This document shows positions 7,181-14,643 of a stretch of 64,000 nucleotides of DNA, piece by piece. Origin of the DNA: UBA1189 sp045612065 (GTDB lineage: Bacteria; Bacteroidota; Bacteroidia; Bacteroidales; Bacteroidaceae). Both the position numbers and the translations under genes were made by a program. The notes beneath the pieces are model-generated. The model saw only the letters and a program-made list of their open reading frames with translations. It was not told the origin of the DNA and searched no databases. The first letter of the stretch is position 1. The number at the start of each line of letters is the position of its first letter. Where the stretch lies: positions 34,262-98,261 of the forward strand of contig JAZKYH010000066.1 of assembly GCA_045612065.1 (NCBI GenBank). The letters are read 5' to 3'.

Positions 7181-8809
7181 ATGGCAAAAGATATTTTATT
7201 CAATATGGAGGCTCGCGAGCAGCTCAAGAAGGGCGTTGATGAGCTTGCCAATGCAGTGAAAGTGACTCTCGGCCCCAAGGGTCGTAACGTGATCATCGAG
7301 AAGAAGTTTGGAGCTCCCCACATCACCAAGGACGGTGTGACCGTAGCCAAGGAGGTGGAACTTGCCGACCCCTTCATGAACACTGGTGCGCAGCTCGTGA
7401 AGTCAGTGGCATCAAAGACTGGGGACGATGCAGGTGACGGTACCACTACCGCAACCGTACTCGCTCAAAGCATCGTGAACGTAGGTATCAAGAACGTTAC
7501 TGCAGGTGCTAACCCCATGGACCTCAAACGCGGTATCGACAAAGCCGTAGCCAAGGTGGTAGAGAACATCAAGGAGCAAGCCGAGGCTGTGGGCAGCGAC
7601 TACGACAAGATAGAGCAAGTAGCGACCATCTCGGCCAACAACGACCCCGAGATTGGTAAGCTCATTGCCGATGCCATGCGCCGTGTGTCAAAAGATGGCG
7701 TAATCACCATCGAGGAGGCCAAAGGTACCGAGACCTCTATCGGCGTGGTTGAGGGCATGCAGTTCGACCGCGGTTACCTCTCACCCTATTTCGTAACCGA
7801 CACCGAGAAGATGGAGTGCGTGATGGATAATCCCTACATCCTCATCTACGACAAGAAGATTTCAAACCTCAAAGACTTCCTCCCTATTCTCGAACCCGCT
7901 ATTCAGACCGGCCGTCCGCTCCTCGTCATCGCCGAGGATGTTGACAGCGAGGCGCTCACTACACTTGTCGTTAACCGCCTCCGCGCTCAGCTCAAGATTT
8001 GTGCAGTTAAGGCTCCCGGCTTCGGCGACCGCCGCAAGGAGATGCTTGAAGATATAGCCATCCTCACCGGCGGCATCGTTATCAGCGAAGAGAAGGGTCT
8101 CTCACTCGAGCAAGCTACCATCGAGATGCTTGGCCGTTGCGACAAGGTGACCGTATCTAAGGACAACACAACCATCGTTAATGGAGCCGGCAACAAGGAC
8201 GCTATTACTGACCGCGTAGCACAAATCAAGGCACAGATTGCCGCTACCAAGAGCGACTACGATAAAGAAAAATTGCAAGAGCGCCTCGCCAAGCTCGCAG
8301 GCGGTGTTGCCGTGCTCTATGTCGGTGCTGCTTCTGAGGTAGAGATGAAGGAAAAGAAAGATCGTGTAGACGATGCTTTGTGCGCTACCCGTGCCGCTAT
8401 CGAAGAGGGCATCGTGCCTGGTGGCGGTGTCACCTACATCCGTGCCATCGATGCGCTCGAGGGCCTCAAGGGCGACAATGCCGATGAGACTACCGGTATA
8501 GAAATCATCAAGCGCGCTGTAGAGGAACCCCTCCGTCAAATTGTCTCAAATGCCGGCAAAGAGGGAGCTGTAGTAGTACAGAAAGTGCGCGAAGGAAAGG
8601 GCGATTTCGGTTACAATGCACGCACCGACGTGTATGAGAACATGAAGGCTGCCGGTGTAGTTGACCCCGCCAAGGTAACCCGCGTGGCTCTTGAGAATGC
8701 AGCCTCTATCGCAGGTATGTTCCTCACCACCGAGTGCGTCATCGTGGAGAAGAAGGAGGAGAAGCCCGCCCCCATGGCTCCTGGCATGGGCATGGACGGC
8801 ATGATGTAA
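7181..8809 (+). CDS. groEL: Chaperonin GroEL (Hsp60)
   Basis: A 542-residue group I chaperonin forming the double-ring folding chamber. ATP-site motifs are VTLGPKGRNV and the GDGTTTATVLAQ loop. The apical GGIVISEEKG region and the C-terminal Gly-Met tail (GMGMDGMM) are also present. Length is standard. It is second in the groES-groEL operon, and a strong terminator follows at 8837-8863. Confidence 0.99.
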   Translation: MAKDILFNMEAREQLKKGVDELANAVKVTLGPKGRNVIIEKKFGAPHITKDGVTVAKEVELADPFMNTGAQLVKSVASKTGDDAGDGTTTATVLAQSIVNVGIKNVTAGANPMDLKRGIDKAVAKVVENIKEQAEAVGSDYDKIEQVATISANNDPEIGKLIADAMRRVSKDGVITIEEAKGTETSIGVVEGMQFDRGYLSPYFVTDTEKMECVMDNPYILIYDKKISNLKDFLPILEPAIQTGRPLLVIAEDVDSEALTTLVVNRLRAQLKICAVKAPGFGDRRKEMLEDIAILTGGIVISEEKGLSLEQATIEMLGRCDKVTVSKDNTTIVNGAGNKDAITDRVAQIKAQIAATKSDYDKEKLQERLAKLAGGVAVLYVGAASEVEMKEKKDRVDDALCATRAAIEEGIVPGGGVTYIRAIDALEGLKGDNADETTGIEIIKRAVEEPLRQIVSNAGKEGAVVVQKVREGKGDFGYNARTDVYENMKAAGVVDPAKVTRVALENAASIAGMFLTTECVIVEKKEEKPAPMAPGMGMDGMM

Positions 8810-8836
8810 AAATTCCTCCAAACAGATTAATAAGTA

Positions 8837-8863
8837 TTGAGGGTGCGTCAGACGCACCCTCAA
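8837..8863 (+). terminator. Terminator of groES-groEL
   Basis: TTGAGGGTGCGT pairs with ACGCACCCTCAA around a 3-base loop and is followed by TTATTTT. The stem core resembles those at 96-124 and 9021-9056. Confidence 0.85.
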
Positions 8864-9020
8864 TTATTTTGGTAAGACGACGAGAATTTGTCAATACCTT
8901 CCCTAAACACGAGAAATAGACATCCCTAATTTGTATCAAGAAACGCAACAAAGATAGCCAAACAGGAAGAATAATGTTGCATTGTGAGAGAGAATCACCA
9001 TCAAGGGAAATCGAAGAATA

Positions 9021-9056
9021 AGATAGGGTGTGCCACTTGAGTGACACACCCTATCT
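9021..9056 (-). terminator. Terminator of the phosphate transporter gene
   Basis: AGATAGGGTGTG (9021-9032) pairs with CACACCCTATCT (9045-9056). After one mismatch CAC/GTG pairs, leaving a TTGA loop. It lies 18 bases beyond the transporter stop on the minus strand. Confidence 0.8.
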
Positions 9057-9073
9057 TGAACAATGTAATTCTA

Positions 9074-11383
9074 TCACAATCTGGCTTCGGAGAGAGTACC
9101 ATCCATCTGGTTGACAAAGAACTTCTCGCAACCACGAAGTACGTTACGCACCTCAGAAAGCAACTCGTGAGACTCTTGGATGAGATTGAGGTATACAAAG
9201 GCCACCTTGATATTCTCAGCGTCCTCCTGCAAGCGATGTGTCTGCACACGACGAAGGTTCGAAATCTCCTTCTTCAGCCACTTACCTTCAGCAGACCACT
9301 TCTCAGCCTCAGTAAAATCACCGGTACGGATTATTTCGCTGATACCACGGAACACGTCCACCAAACGCTTCTGATAGGGCGCAAATTCCTCAAGGTATTG
9401 CGGTGAAAGCGGACGGAAGTTATTGTCAGTATGCTCCTTCATAGGATTGGTAATACGCGTCAACGTATTAAGAATCTGCTGAGCATTATTACTGCTGAGG
9501 TAATACCATGTATTCTTCTCAAAAGCCAATCCTTTATCGATGCGACGGAAACCGAGTGTCTCGTGACGACGCTGCTTCTTGAGCCATGCCTTTTCCTCGA
9601 CAATCTTATCAAGAGATGTGCGCAACTTACGTACATCCTCGCGAGCAAAAGCACGGATAACTTCCTCATAAGTATCGGCAGCATATTCGAGCGTATGACA
9701 CAATGTATCGGCAGTGTGACTACTGAGTGCAGCCCACACTTCCTGAGGATCATTGGCGTTGAGTACGACATCCATCTTCACATCGCGCACCTCTTCATTC
9801 TTCTTGTTCTTGTATGAGATGTGGCTACGAATAAGCAGGAACAGGGCAAGAGCAGCCATGATAACCATTGCAACAGGACCACCGAAATACATGATAGAGG
9901 CTACGATACCTGCAAGGATAAAGGCTGCACCTGCAGTGAGGAACCATCCACCAATCACAGAGATAACACCGGTGATACGGAATACTGCGCTCTCACGCCC
10001 CCAAGCCTGGTCGGCCAAAGAGGTACCCATACCCACCATAAAGGTTACATAAGTTGTAGAGAGAGGCAACTTAAGCGAGGTACCCAACGCAATAAGCAAA
10101 CCTGCAAGCACAAGATTGACCGAAGCACGCACGAGGTCAAAGGCTGCGCCATCGTCCAGTGTTGCATGTTCTTGATCAAAACGTTTAGCTACCCAGTGCT
10201 TCACGCTCTTGGGACTAATCTTGTTGACACCATTAATAAAGCCCATACCAGCACGCACCAATTTACGGGCCATGCTTGAAGAGCCGAACATCTCGTCACC
10301 TTCATCCTGACGCGAAAGATTGATAGAGGTCTTCAACACCTCGTGAGCTTTTTTAGAAGTACAAAGCGCATATACCATTACAGCACCAGCACCAATAAGG
10401 AACCACACCGAGGTCTGCGCAGGCTCGTTGAGGAAACCCATCATGTATTCGTCAGCCGAGATACCAGCAGGTACCGCCTCGCGAGCAAAATGAAGTACGC
10501 TATCGAGTGCAGCCATTGTCACACCAATAAAGTTCACCAAGTCATTACCCGCAAACGCCATGGCCAATGCAAAGGTGCCAATCATGATGATTACCTTGAA
10601 GACGTTGACCTTAACCGCATATAAGAACTGCATGAGCACGGTACTTACCATAAAGATTATGAGAAGTAGCATGCCGATATTATCTTCCAAGAAATTAGAC
10701 AGAGTGAGACCTTCCTTTATTTCTACAGCCATGAATGCTGCCTTCTTCATACCCTTGAACAACATGAAATAGATGATTGAGGTCACGGCGACACCACCGA
10801 AAACTCCAATCTTCTTACCTAAGCCTTTCTTATAGTTATAGGTAAAAATAAGTCGTGAGATCCACTGCACTATGATACCGAAGAAGAAAGCAATGGCTAC
10901 CGACAAGAAGATACCCGCTATTACCTCCAGCGCCTTACCTGTATTGAGCAAATCAGCCAAACCGTTGACACCAGCTAAGCCTTCGCCCGAATTGAGCTTA
11001 ATGAGCGAGATAGCAAACGAGGCGCCCAACAATTCGAACACCATTGACACTGTTGTCGACGTAGGCATACCGAGCGAATTAAAGATGTCAAGCAGAACGA
11101 CGTCGGTGACCGTCACAGCAAGGAACACACACATCAACTGACGGAAATAAAAATGCTCGGGCTGAAACATTCCATGCCGAGCAATATCCATCATACCATT
11201 ACTGGTTGACGCACCAATGAAAATACCAATTGCCGCTACAACTAAGATTGTTTTAAGCGATGCCGCCTTGGCACCTACCGCCGAATTCAAAAAGTTTACA
11301 GCGTCGTTACTCACACCGACGTTAAGGTCGATGACCGCGAATATAAACAAGACGCAAATAATCGCGAAATAAAAAATTTCCAT
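9074..11383 (-). CDS. Inorganic phosphate transporter, PiT family, with PhoU-like tail
   Basis: A 769-residue membrane protein. The two PiT signature repeats are visible: GVSNDAVNFLNSAVG near the N-terminus, and AGNDLVNFIGV in the middle. Each half also has a paired loop motif (GMPTSTTVS and LPLSTTYV). About a dozen hydrophobic segments cover residues 1-540. The last 220 or so residues are soluble, charged and helical, resembling a DUF47/PhoU-like regulatory domain. It should import phosphate using a cation gradient. It is monocistronic, with its own promoter at 11418-11449 and its own terminator. The fused C-terminal domain makes it longer than simple PitA proteins, as is common in Bacteroidota. 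Confidence 0.9.
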   Translation of the reverse strand: MEIFYFAIICVLFIFAVIDLNVGVSNDAVNFLNSAVGAKAASLKTILVVAAIGIFIGASTSNGMMDIARHGMFQPEHFYFRQLMCVFLAVTVTDVVLLDIFNSLGMPTSTTVSMVFELLGASFAISLIKLNSGEGLAGVNGLADLLNTGKALEVIAGIFLSVAIAFFFGIIVQWISRLIFTYNYKKGLGKKIGVFGGVAVTSIIYFMLFKGMKKAAFMAVEIKEGLTLSNFLEDNIGMLLLIIFMVSTVLMQFLYAVKVNVFKVIIMIGTFALAMAFAGNDLVNFIGVTMAALDSVLHFAREAVPAGISADEYMMGFLNEPAQTSVWFLIGAGAVMVYALCTSKKAHEVLKTSINLSRQDEGDEMFGSSSMARKLVRAGMGFINGVNKISPKSVKHWVAKRFDQEHATLDDGAAFDLVRASVNLVLAGLLIALGTSLKLPLSTTYVTFMVGMGTSLADQAWGRESAVFRITGVISVIGGWFLTAGAAFILAGIVASIMYFGGPVAMVIMAALALFLLIRSHISYKNKKNEEVRDVKMDVVLNANDPQEVWAALSSHTADTLCHTLEYAADTYEEVIRAFAREDVRKLRTSLDKIVEEKAWLKKQRRHETLGFRRIDKGLAFEKNTWYYLSSNNAQQILNTLTRITNPMKEHTDNNFRPLSPQYLEEFAPYQKRLVDVFRGISEIIRTGDFTEAEKWSAEGKWLKKEISNLRRVQTHRLQEDAENIKVAFVYLNLIQESHELLSEVRNVLRGCEKFFVNQMDGTLSEARL

Positions 11384-11417
11384 AAAAGATTATTTAGTTA
11401 AAAACACTTTCTCGCTA

Positions 11418-11449
11418 CAAATATAGGACAAGCCGAACAAATTATCAAG
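11418..11449 (-). promoter_or_regulatory. Promoter of the phosphate transporter
   Basis: On the minus strand TTG (11446-11448) is followed after 20 bases by TATATTTG (11418-11425). The leader would be about 30 bases. Confidence 0.65.
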
Positions 11450-11491
11450 TACCAGCAAACGATTATCAAGAATTTTCTTAAAAAATCCATA

Positions 11492-11761
11492 CTACTCAAC
11501 AACAATCCCTTCTCCTAACCAGAGGTTTGCCAATCTCGTAGCATCGGTTAATGCTGTAGCTTCATCCACATCATATTTTTGCATTAGCAGCGCTGCCAGT
11601 GTATCGGGAGTAAACTCCTTACTTTCCACCTGACTCCATAGCCAAGCCGCACTTTCATTGAGGCTGATGACCTTGCTAAAGTCGATATTTTCTTTTCCTG
11701 TAGCAATGATGATGTATTCTCCGCACATCTCACGCAATTCGAATCCTTTATTGATTGTCAT
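11492..11761 (-). CDS. PqqD-like peptide-recognition protein
   Basis: An 89-residue protein resembling PqqD (RiPP recognition element fold): a beta-rich N-terminal half ending in ISLNESAAWLW, then helical LAALLMQKYDVDEATA and a final DATRLANLWLGEGIVV. In known systems PqqD domains hold the leader of a peptide for a modifying enzyme. It is last in a run murF, HPr-kinase-like, S24/S26 peptidase-like, PqqD-like on the minus strand, 29 bases after the peptidase gene. I see no radical-SAM enzyme and no precursor peptide gene nearby, so its partner is unknown. The family assignment is good; the role is inference. Confidence 0.8.
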   Translation of the reverse strand: MTINKGFELREMCGEYIIIATGKENIDFSKVISLNESAAWLWSQVESKEFTPDTLAALLMQKYDVDEATALTDATRLANLWLGEGIVVE

Positions 11762-11765
11762 AATT

Positions 11766-11787
11766 ATTGTGATTATTGATTATTGTC
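11766..11787. repeat. Short 7-bp-period repeat
   Basis: GATTATT occurs twice in tandem (11771-11777, 11778-11784) inside the 29-base gap between the peptidase-like and PqqD-like genes. Confidence 0.5.
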
Positions 11788-11790
11788 ATA

Positions 11791-12252
11791 TTATCTGTAG
11801 AGTCTCAGCATCCGATATAACTTAAGCCATACACGCCGAGCAAAGGGCCATGCGGGCCATAGTAACGAATAAATACGCCAAACCTTACCCTGAGGCGAAT
11901 ATCGGCATCCTTTGCGTACAATGTATTTTGTCGAGGCCACAATATCTTCTATACCACACTCCTCGGTGCCATACACGTTACCATCCCCTCGAAGTATCAC
12001 CCGTCCTTCTTCCATCTTGCAGATGCGATGATACACGTACTTACCTGGGGCTATCTCTGCGAGTACGGCATCTCCAACTTTGGGGGCTTCAGGATGGGTA
12101 AGCACAATTTTGTCACGGCGATCTTCCAAAAAAGGTCGCATGCTCACCCCACGCACACGGAGTGTCACGTCATGTCCATCTGCTATCAGTTTTCCGACCT
12201 CCTTGAGAAAAATTTCATTAGGAAGTTCCACTATATTATTGCGTTGTGCCAT
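11791..12252 (-). CDS. S24/S26 (signal peptidase-like) protein
   Basis: A 153-residue protein with the core of S24/S26 serine peptidases. It has GVSMRPFL with candidate nucleophile S37, a GDAV turn, VYHRI with H75, and RGDGN at 88-92. The Ser/His spacing resembles the SipW/ER-type signal peptidase dyad rather than the Ser/Lys pair of LepB. No N-terminal membrane anchor is seen, but the C-terminal 30 residues are rich in Trp, Leu and Arg and could contact the membrane. It overlaps the kinase-like gene by 17 bases, which implies translational coupling. It may process a substrate recognised by the PqqD-like protein. That idea is inference, since no substrate gene is visible. Confidence 0.75.
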   Translation of the reverse strand: MAQRNNIVELPNEIFLKEVGKLIADGHDVTLRVRGVSMRPFLEDRRDKIVLTHPEAPKVGDAVLAEIAPGKYVYHRICKMEEGRVILRGDGNVYGTEECGIEDIVASTKYIVRKGCRYSPQGKVWRIYSLLWPAWPFARRVWLKLYRMLRLYR

Positions 12253-13132
12253 TCTTTCTTTGTTTATTCACTTCAGCATAACACACTTCAGCAGCTTCCT
12301 TGTCTGGGCGACAACCCAATGTATACAACGGTATTCTCTCAATTAGTCGAGCTACACTATCGCATACTCCTCCATAAACCTGTTTATCCCATTTCATGCT
12401 TGACATTGAAGGAAGGAGTAAAGCAAATGCTTGTAGAGGTCGATTGAGACGGATATGGTTCTCAGGCTCCTGTTTTATTTGCACAAAGGCCCCTATGGGC
12501 GCACCATCGTTCTTGTAGCAAGGAGTTTTTCCGCTCCATGGAGAGCCATAAACAAAGGCTCCCTCTTTACAAACCCTCACAACGGGATTATCATCGTTGA
12601 GCAATTTGCTACCCTCGATATGCTTGAGCCAAAGGCTACTATGTGTACTCTTTCCCGTACCGCTCTTGCCAAGGAAGAGATAGCCCCAGTCACCATTCTT
12701 TATCACTGAAGCATGCACGAGCAGTGTGCCCATATTCGCTGATGCAAAAGCATACATAAGCATCAGGGCATTGTTCACGGCAAAAGCACGCGCCGCTCCC
12801 TCTCCCCGTGTAGCGATGATAGCAGCGCCGAAACCGGGAGATGCCTGCAACAAGCCGCAGTAGTCCCCACCAGGAAGGCTAATAAGCATCTGATAGGTCC
12901 CATCGAGCAAGCGATATACGCCAAAATCGGCTGATCCGCATTCGAAATCCCCGATAAGTTCACCCTTTTCAGCTGGATAGAATTCGTCATCGACGGTTAG
13001 TGCAAAGAGCAAATCCTCACCATCTGGTTCCACTGCAAAGGGTTCGTACGATGGAAGAGTTATGTCCTTCTCTTCATCAGGCATGGTGACTGAGAAAGTA
13101 TGTCGTGCGACTGTATAATACCGTGTTGCCAT
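12236..13132 (-). CDS. HPr kinase-like / PEP-carboxykinase-fold kinase
   Basis: A 298-residue protein with a Walker A motif (LGKSGTGKS, about residues 154-162 from the chosen start), preceded by HASVIKNG and followed by LLNDDNPVV and YGSPWSGK. This is the layout of HPr(Ser) kinase-related proteins, which share the PEP carboxykinase fold. Related proteins occur in peptide-modification clusters with PqqD and peptidase partners. I chose the ATG at 13130-13132, four bases after the murF stop, rather than a TTG 18 bases upstream that would overlap murF. The C-terminus overlaps the peptidase gene. The substrate is unknown; it is not a normal HprK, since it lacks the HprK N-terminal domain. Confidence 0.72.
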   Translation of the reverse strand: MATRYYTVARHTFSVTMPDEEKDITLPSYEPFAVEPDGEDLLFALTVDDEFYPAEKGELIGDFECGSADFGVYRLLDGTYQMLISLPGGDYCGLLQASPGFGAAIIATRGEGAARAFAVNNALMLMYAFASANMGTLLVHASVIKNGDWGYLFLGKSGTGKSTHSSLWLKHIEGSKLLNDDNPVVRVCKEGAFVYGSPWSGKTPCYKNDGAPIGAFVQIKQEPENHIRLNRPLQAFALLLPSMSSMKWDKQVYGGVCDSVARLIERIPLYTLGCRPDKEAAEVCYAEVNKQRKNGTTQ

Positions 13133-13136
13133 AAGT

Positions 13137-14435
13137 TTAAAGGTATTCAATAAGCGAGGCCAACTTCATACTATTCGACCCCTTGATGAGTATATAGTAA
13201 TCTTTGAGTCTATTCTGCAGCAATGCAGCCTTGACAGCCTCCACATCAGCAAAAGTGCGTTGCGTGTGTTGAGTCTGTGCAAATGCTTCACCCACGAGCC
13301 ACACATCGAGAAGGCCACAAGCATCCAAACGATCAACAATCTCTTGATGTGCTGCTGCTGTGGCATCGCCCAACTCCTTCATGTCGCCCAGAATAGCCAT
13401 TTTGCGTGGAACTTCCATGCGAACAAAGTTCTCGAGTGCAGCATGCATACTGGTGGGATTAGCATTGTAAGCATCCACAATGAGCATATTGTGATCAGTT
13501 GGAGTCAGCTGCGAGCGATTGTTCTGCGGCACATACTCGGCAAGAGCTGCTGAGACATCCTCTTGCGCTACACCGAAATAGCATCCCACGGCTGCAGCAC
13601 ACAAGGCATTATCTATATTATAGCTGCCAATAAGTTGGGTAGCCACCTCATTCCATTCACCGCCATGCCATCTCCAACGAAATCTCAAACATGGATCACA
13701 TGCAACAATCTCTCCACACACCTCAGCCTCATTCATCTGTCCGTATGTCACGGCATTCAAGCCTTCGCAGATGTCCCTTAAATAGTTGTTTGCAATGTTC
13801 AGGAAAATGGTATTGCGTTCTGTAGTGCGCAAGTAATCATAGAGTTCCCCTTTGGTACGTATAACTCCTTCCAACGAACCGAAGCCTTGCAGGTGTGCCA
13901 TACCAACATTAGTTATAAGCCCATAGTCTGGTTCAGCAATCTCCACCAGTTCCTTGATATCTCCGGGATGGTTGGCTCCCATCTCCACGACAGCCATCTC
14001 ATGTTCCCGTGTGAGACCAAGCAGAGTAAGCGGAACTCCGATGTGGTTATTCAGATTACCCTGAGTGTAAAGGATATTATAACGTCGTTTCAGCACCGCG
14101 GCCACCAGTTCCTTGGTAGTAGTCTTTCCGTTCGTACCGGTGATGCCAACTATGGGTGTTGCCAGTTGGCGGCGGTGATGCCTTGCCAGCTGTTGCAGAG
14201 CCTTCAATGAGTTTTCTACGAGGATTATGCGTTCGTCCGTCGGGTCAGCGTAAGCAACATTGTCCACCACGGCATAGCTACATCCTTGTTCCAATGCACT
14301 TTGGGCATAACTATTGCCATCGAAGTTCTCGCCCCGCAAAGCGACGAACATCATTCCCTCTCCGCATTTTCGTGTATCGGTTGTAATACCCGAGCTCTGC
14401 TCGAAACAACGGTACAAAATATCAATCTCGCTCAT
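13137..14435 (-). CDS. murF: UDP-N-acetylmuramoyl-tripeptide--D-alanyl-D-alanine ligase
   Basis: A 432-residue Mur ligase that adds D-Ala-D-Ala to the UDP-MurNAc-tripeptide in the cytoplasm, the last soluble step of peptidoglycan precursor synthesis. The ATP loop GTNGKTT is at 100-106. GNLNNHIGVPLTLL, the ENSL and NNRSQ segments and DAYNANPTSM fit MurF. I start at the ATG at 14433-14435 (MSEIDILY); an in-frame extension of 17 codons upstream has no family similarity. It is not next to the other mur genes but heads the murF, kinase-like, peptidase-like, PqqD-like run. mraY lies 17 kb away, so the usual division/cell-wall cluster is broken up here. Confidence 0.95.
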   Translation of the reverse strand: MSEIDILYRCFEQSSGITTDTRKCGEGMMFVALRGENFDGNSYAQSALEQGCSYAVVDNVAYADPTDERIILVENSLKALQQLARHHRRQLATPIVGITGTNGKTTTKELVAAVLKRRYNILYTQGNLNNHIGVPLTLLGLTREHEMAVVEMGANHPGDIKELVEIAEPDYGLITNVGMAHLQGFGSLEGVIRTKGELYDYLRTTERNTIFLNIANNYLRDICEGLNAVTYGQMNEAEVCGEIVACDPCLRFRWRWHGGEWNEVATQLIGSYNIDNALCAAAVGCYFGVAQEDVSAALAEYVPQNNRSQLTPTDHNMLIVDAYNANPTSMHAALENFVRMEVPRKMAILGDMKELGDATAAAHQEIVDRLDACGLLDVWLVGEAFAQTQHTQRTFADVEAVKAALLQNRLKDYYILIKGSNSMKLASLIEYL

Positions 14436-14464
14436 ATAAAAAGCTGCTTCATAATTTTCGCCAA

Positions 14465-14472
14465 CAAATTTA
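14465..14472 (-). promoter_or_regulatory. Possible -7 box for murF
   Basis: TAAATTTG on the minus strand, 30 bases before the murF ATG. No TTTG is at the right spacing, so support is weak. Confidence 0.35.
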
Positions 14473-14576
14473 ATGCAAAATTTCAAATAAACAGCACTAC
14501 TACATTGTACAAAATAGCTAATTTTAATCTGCTTGCAACTTTTAATTAGTCTACACCTCGGAAAACTGTAAGCAAA

Positions 14577-14608
14577 CTTGCGTTTTCACTCGGTTTACAC
14601 TAAATTTG
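14577..14608 (+). promoter_or_regulatory. Promoter of maeB
   Basis: TTG (14578-14580), 20 bases, then TAAATTTG (14601-14608). The maeB ATG is 35 bases downstream. Confidence 0.7.
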
Positions 14609-14643
14609 CACTCGTATTAGTTTTTTATTACATTACATAAGGT

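Noticed and set aside
13133..13150. TTG start for the HPr-kinase-like gene overlapping murF
   Set aside because: The ATG at 13130-13132 follows the murF stop by four bases and removes only six non-conserved residues.
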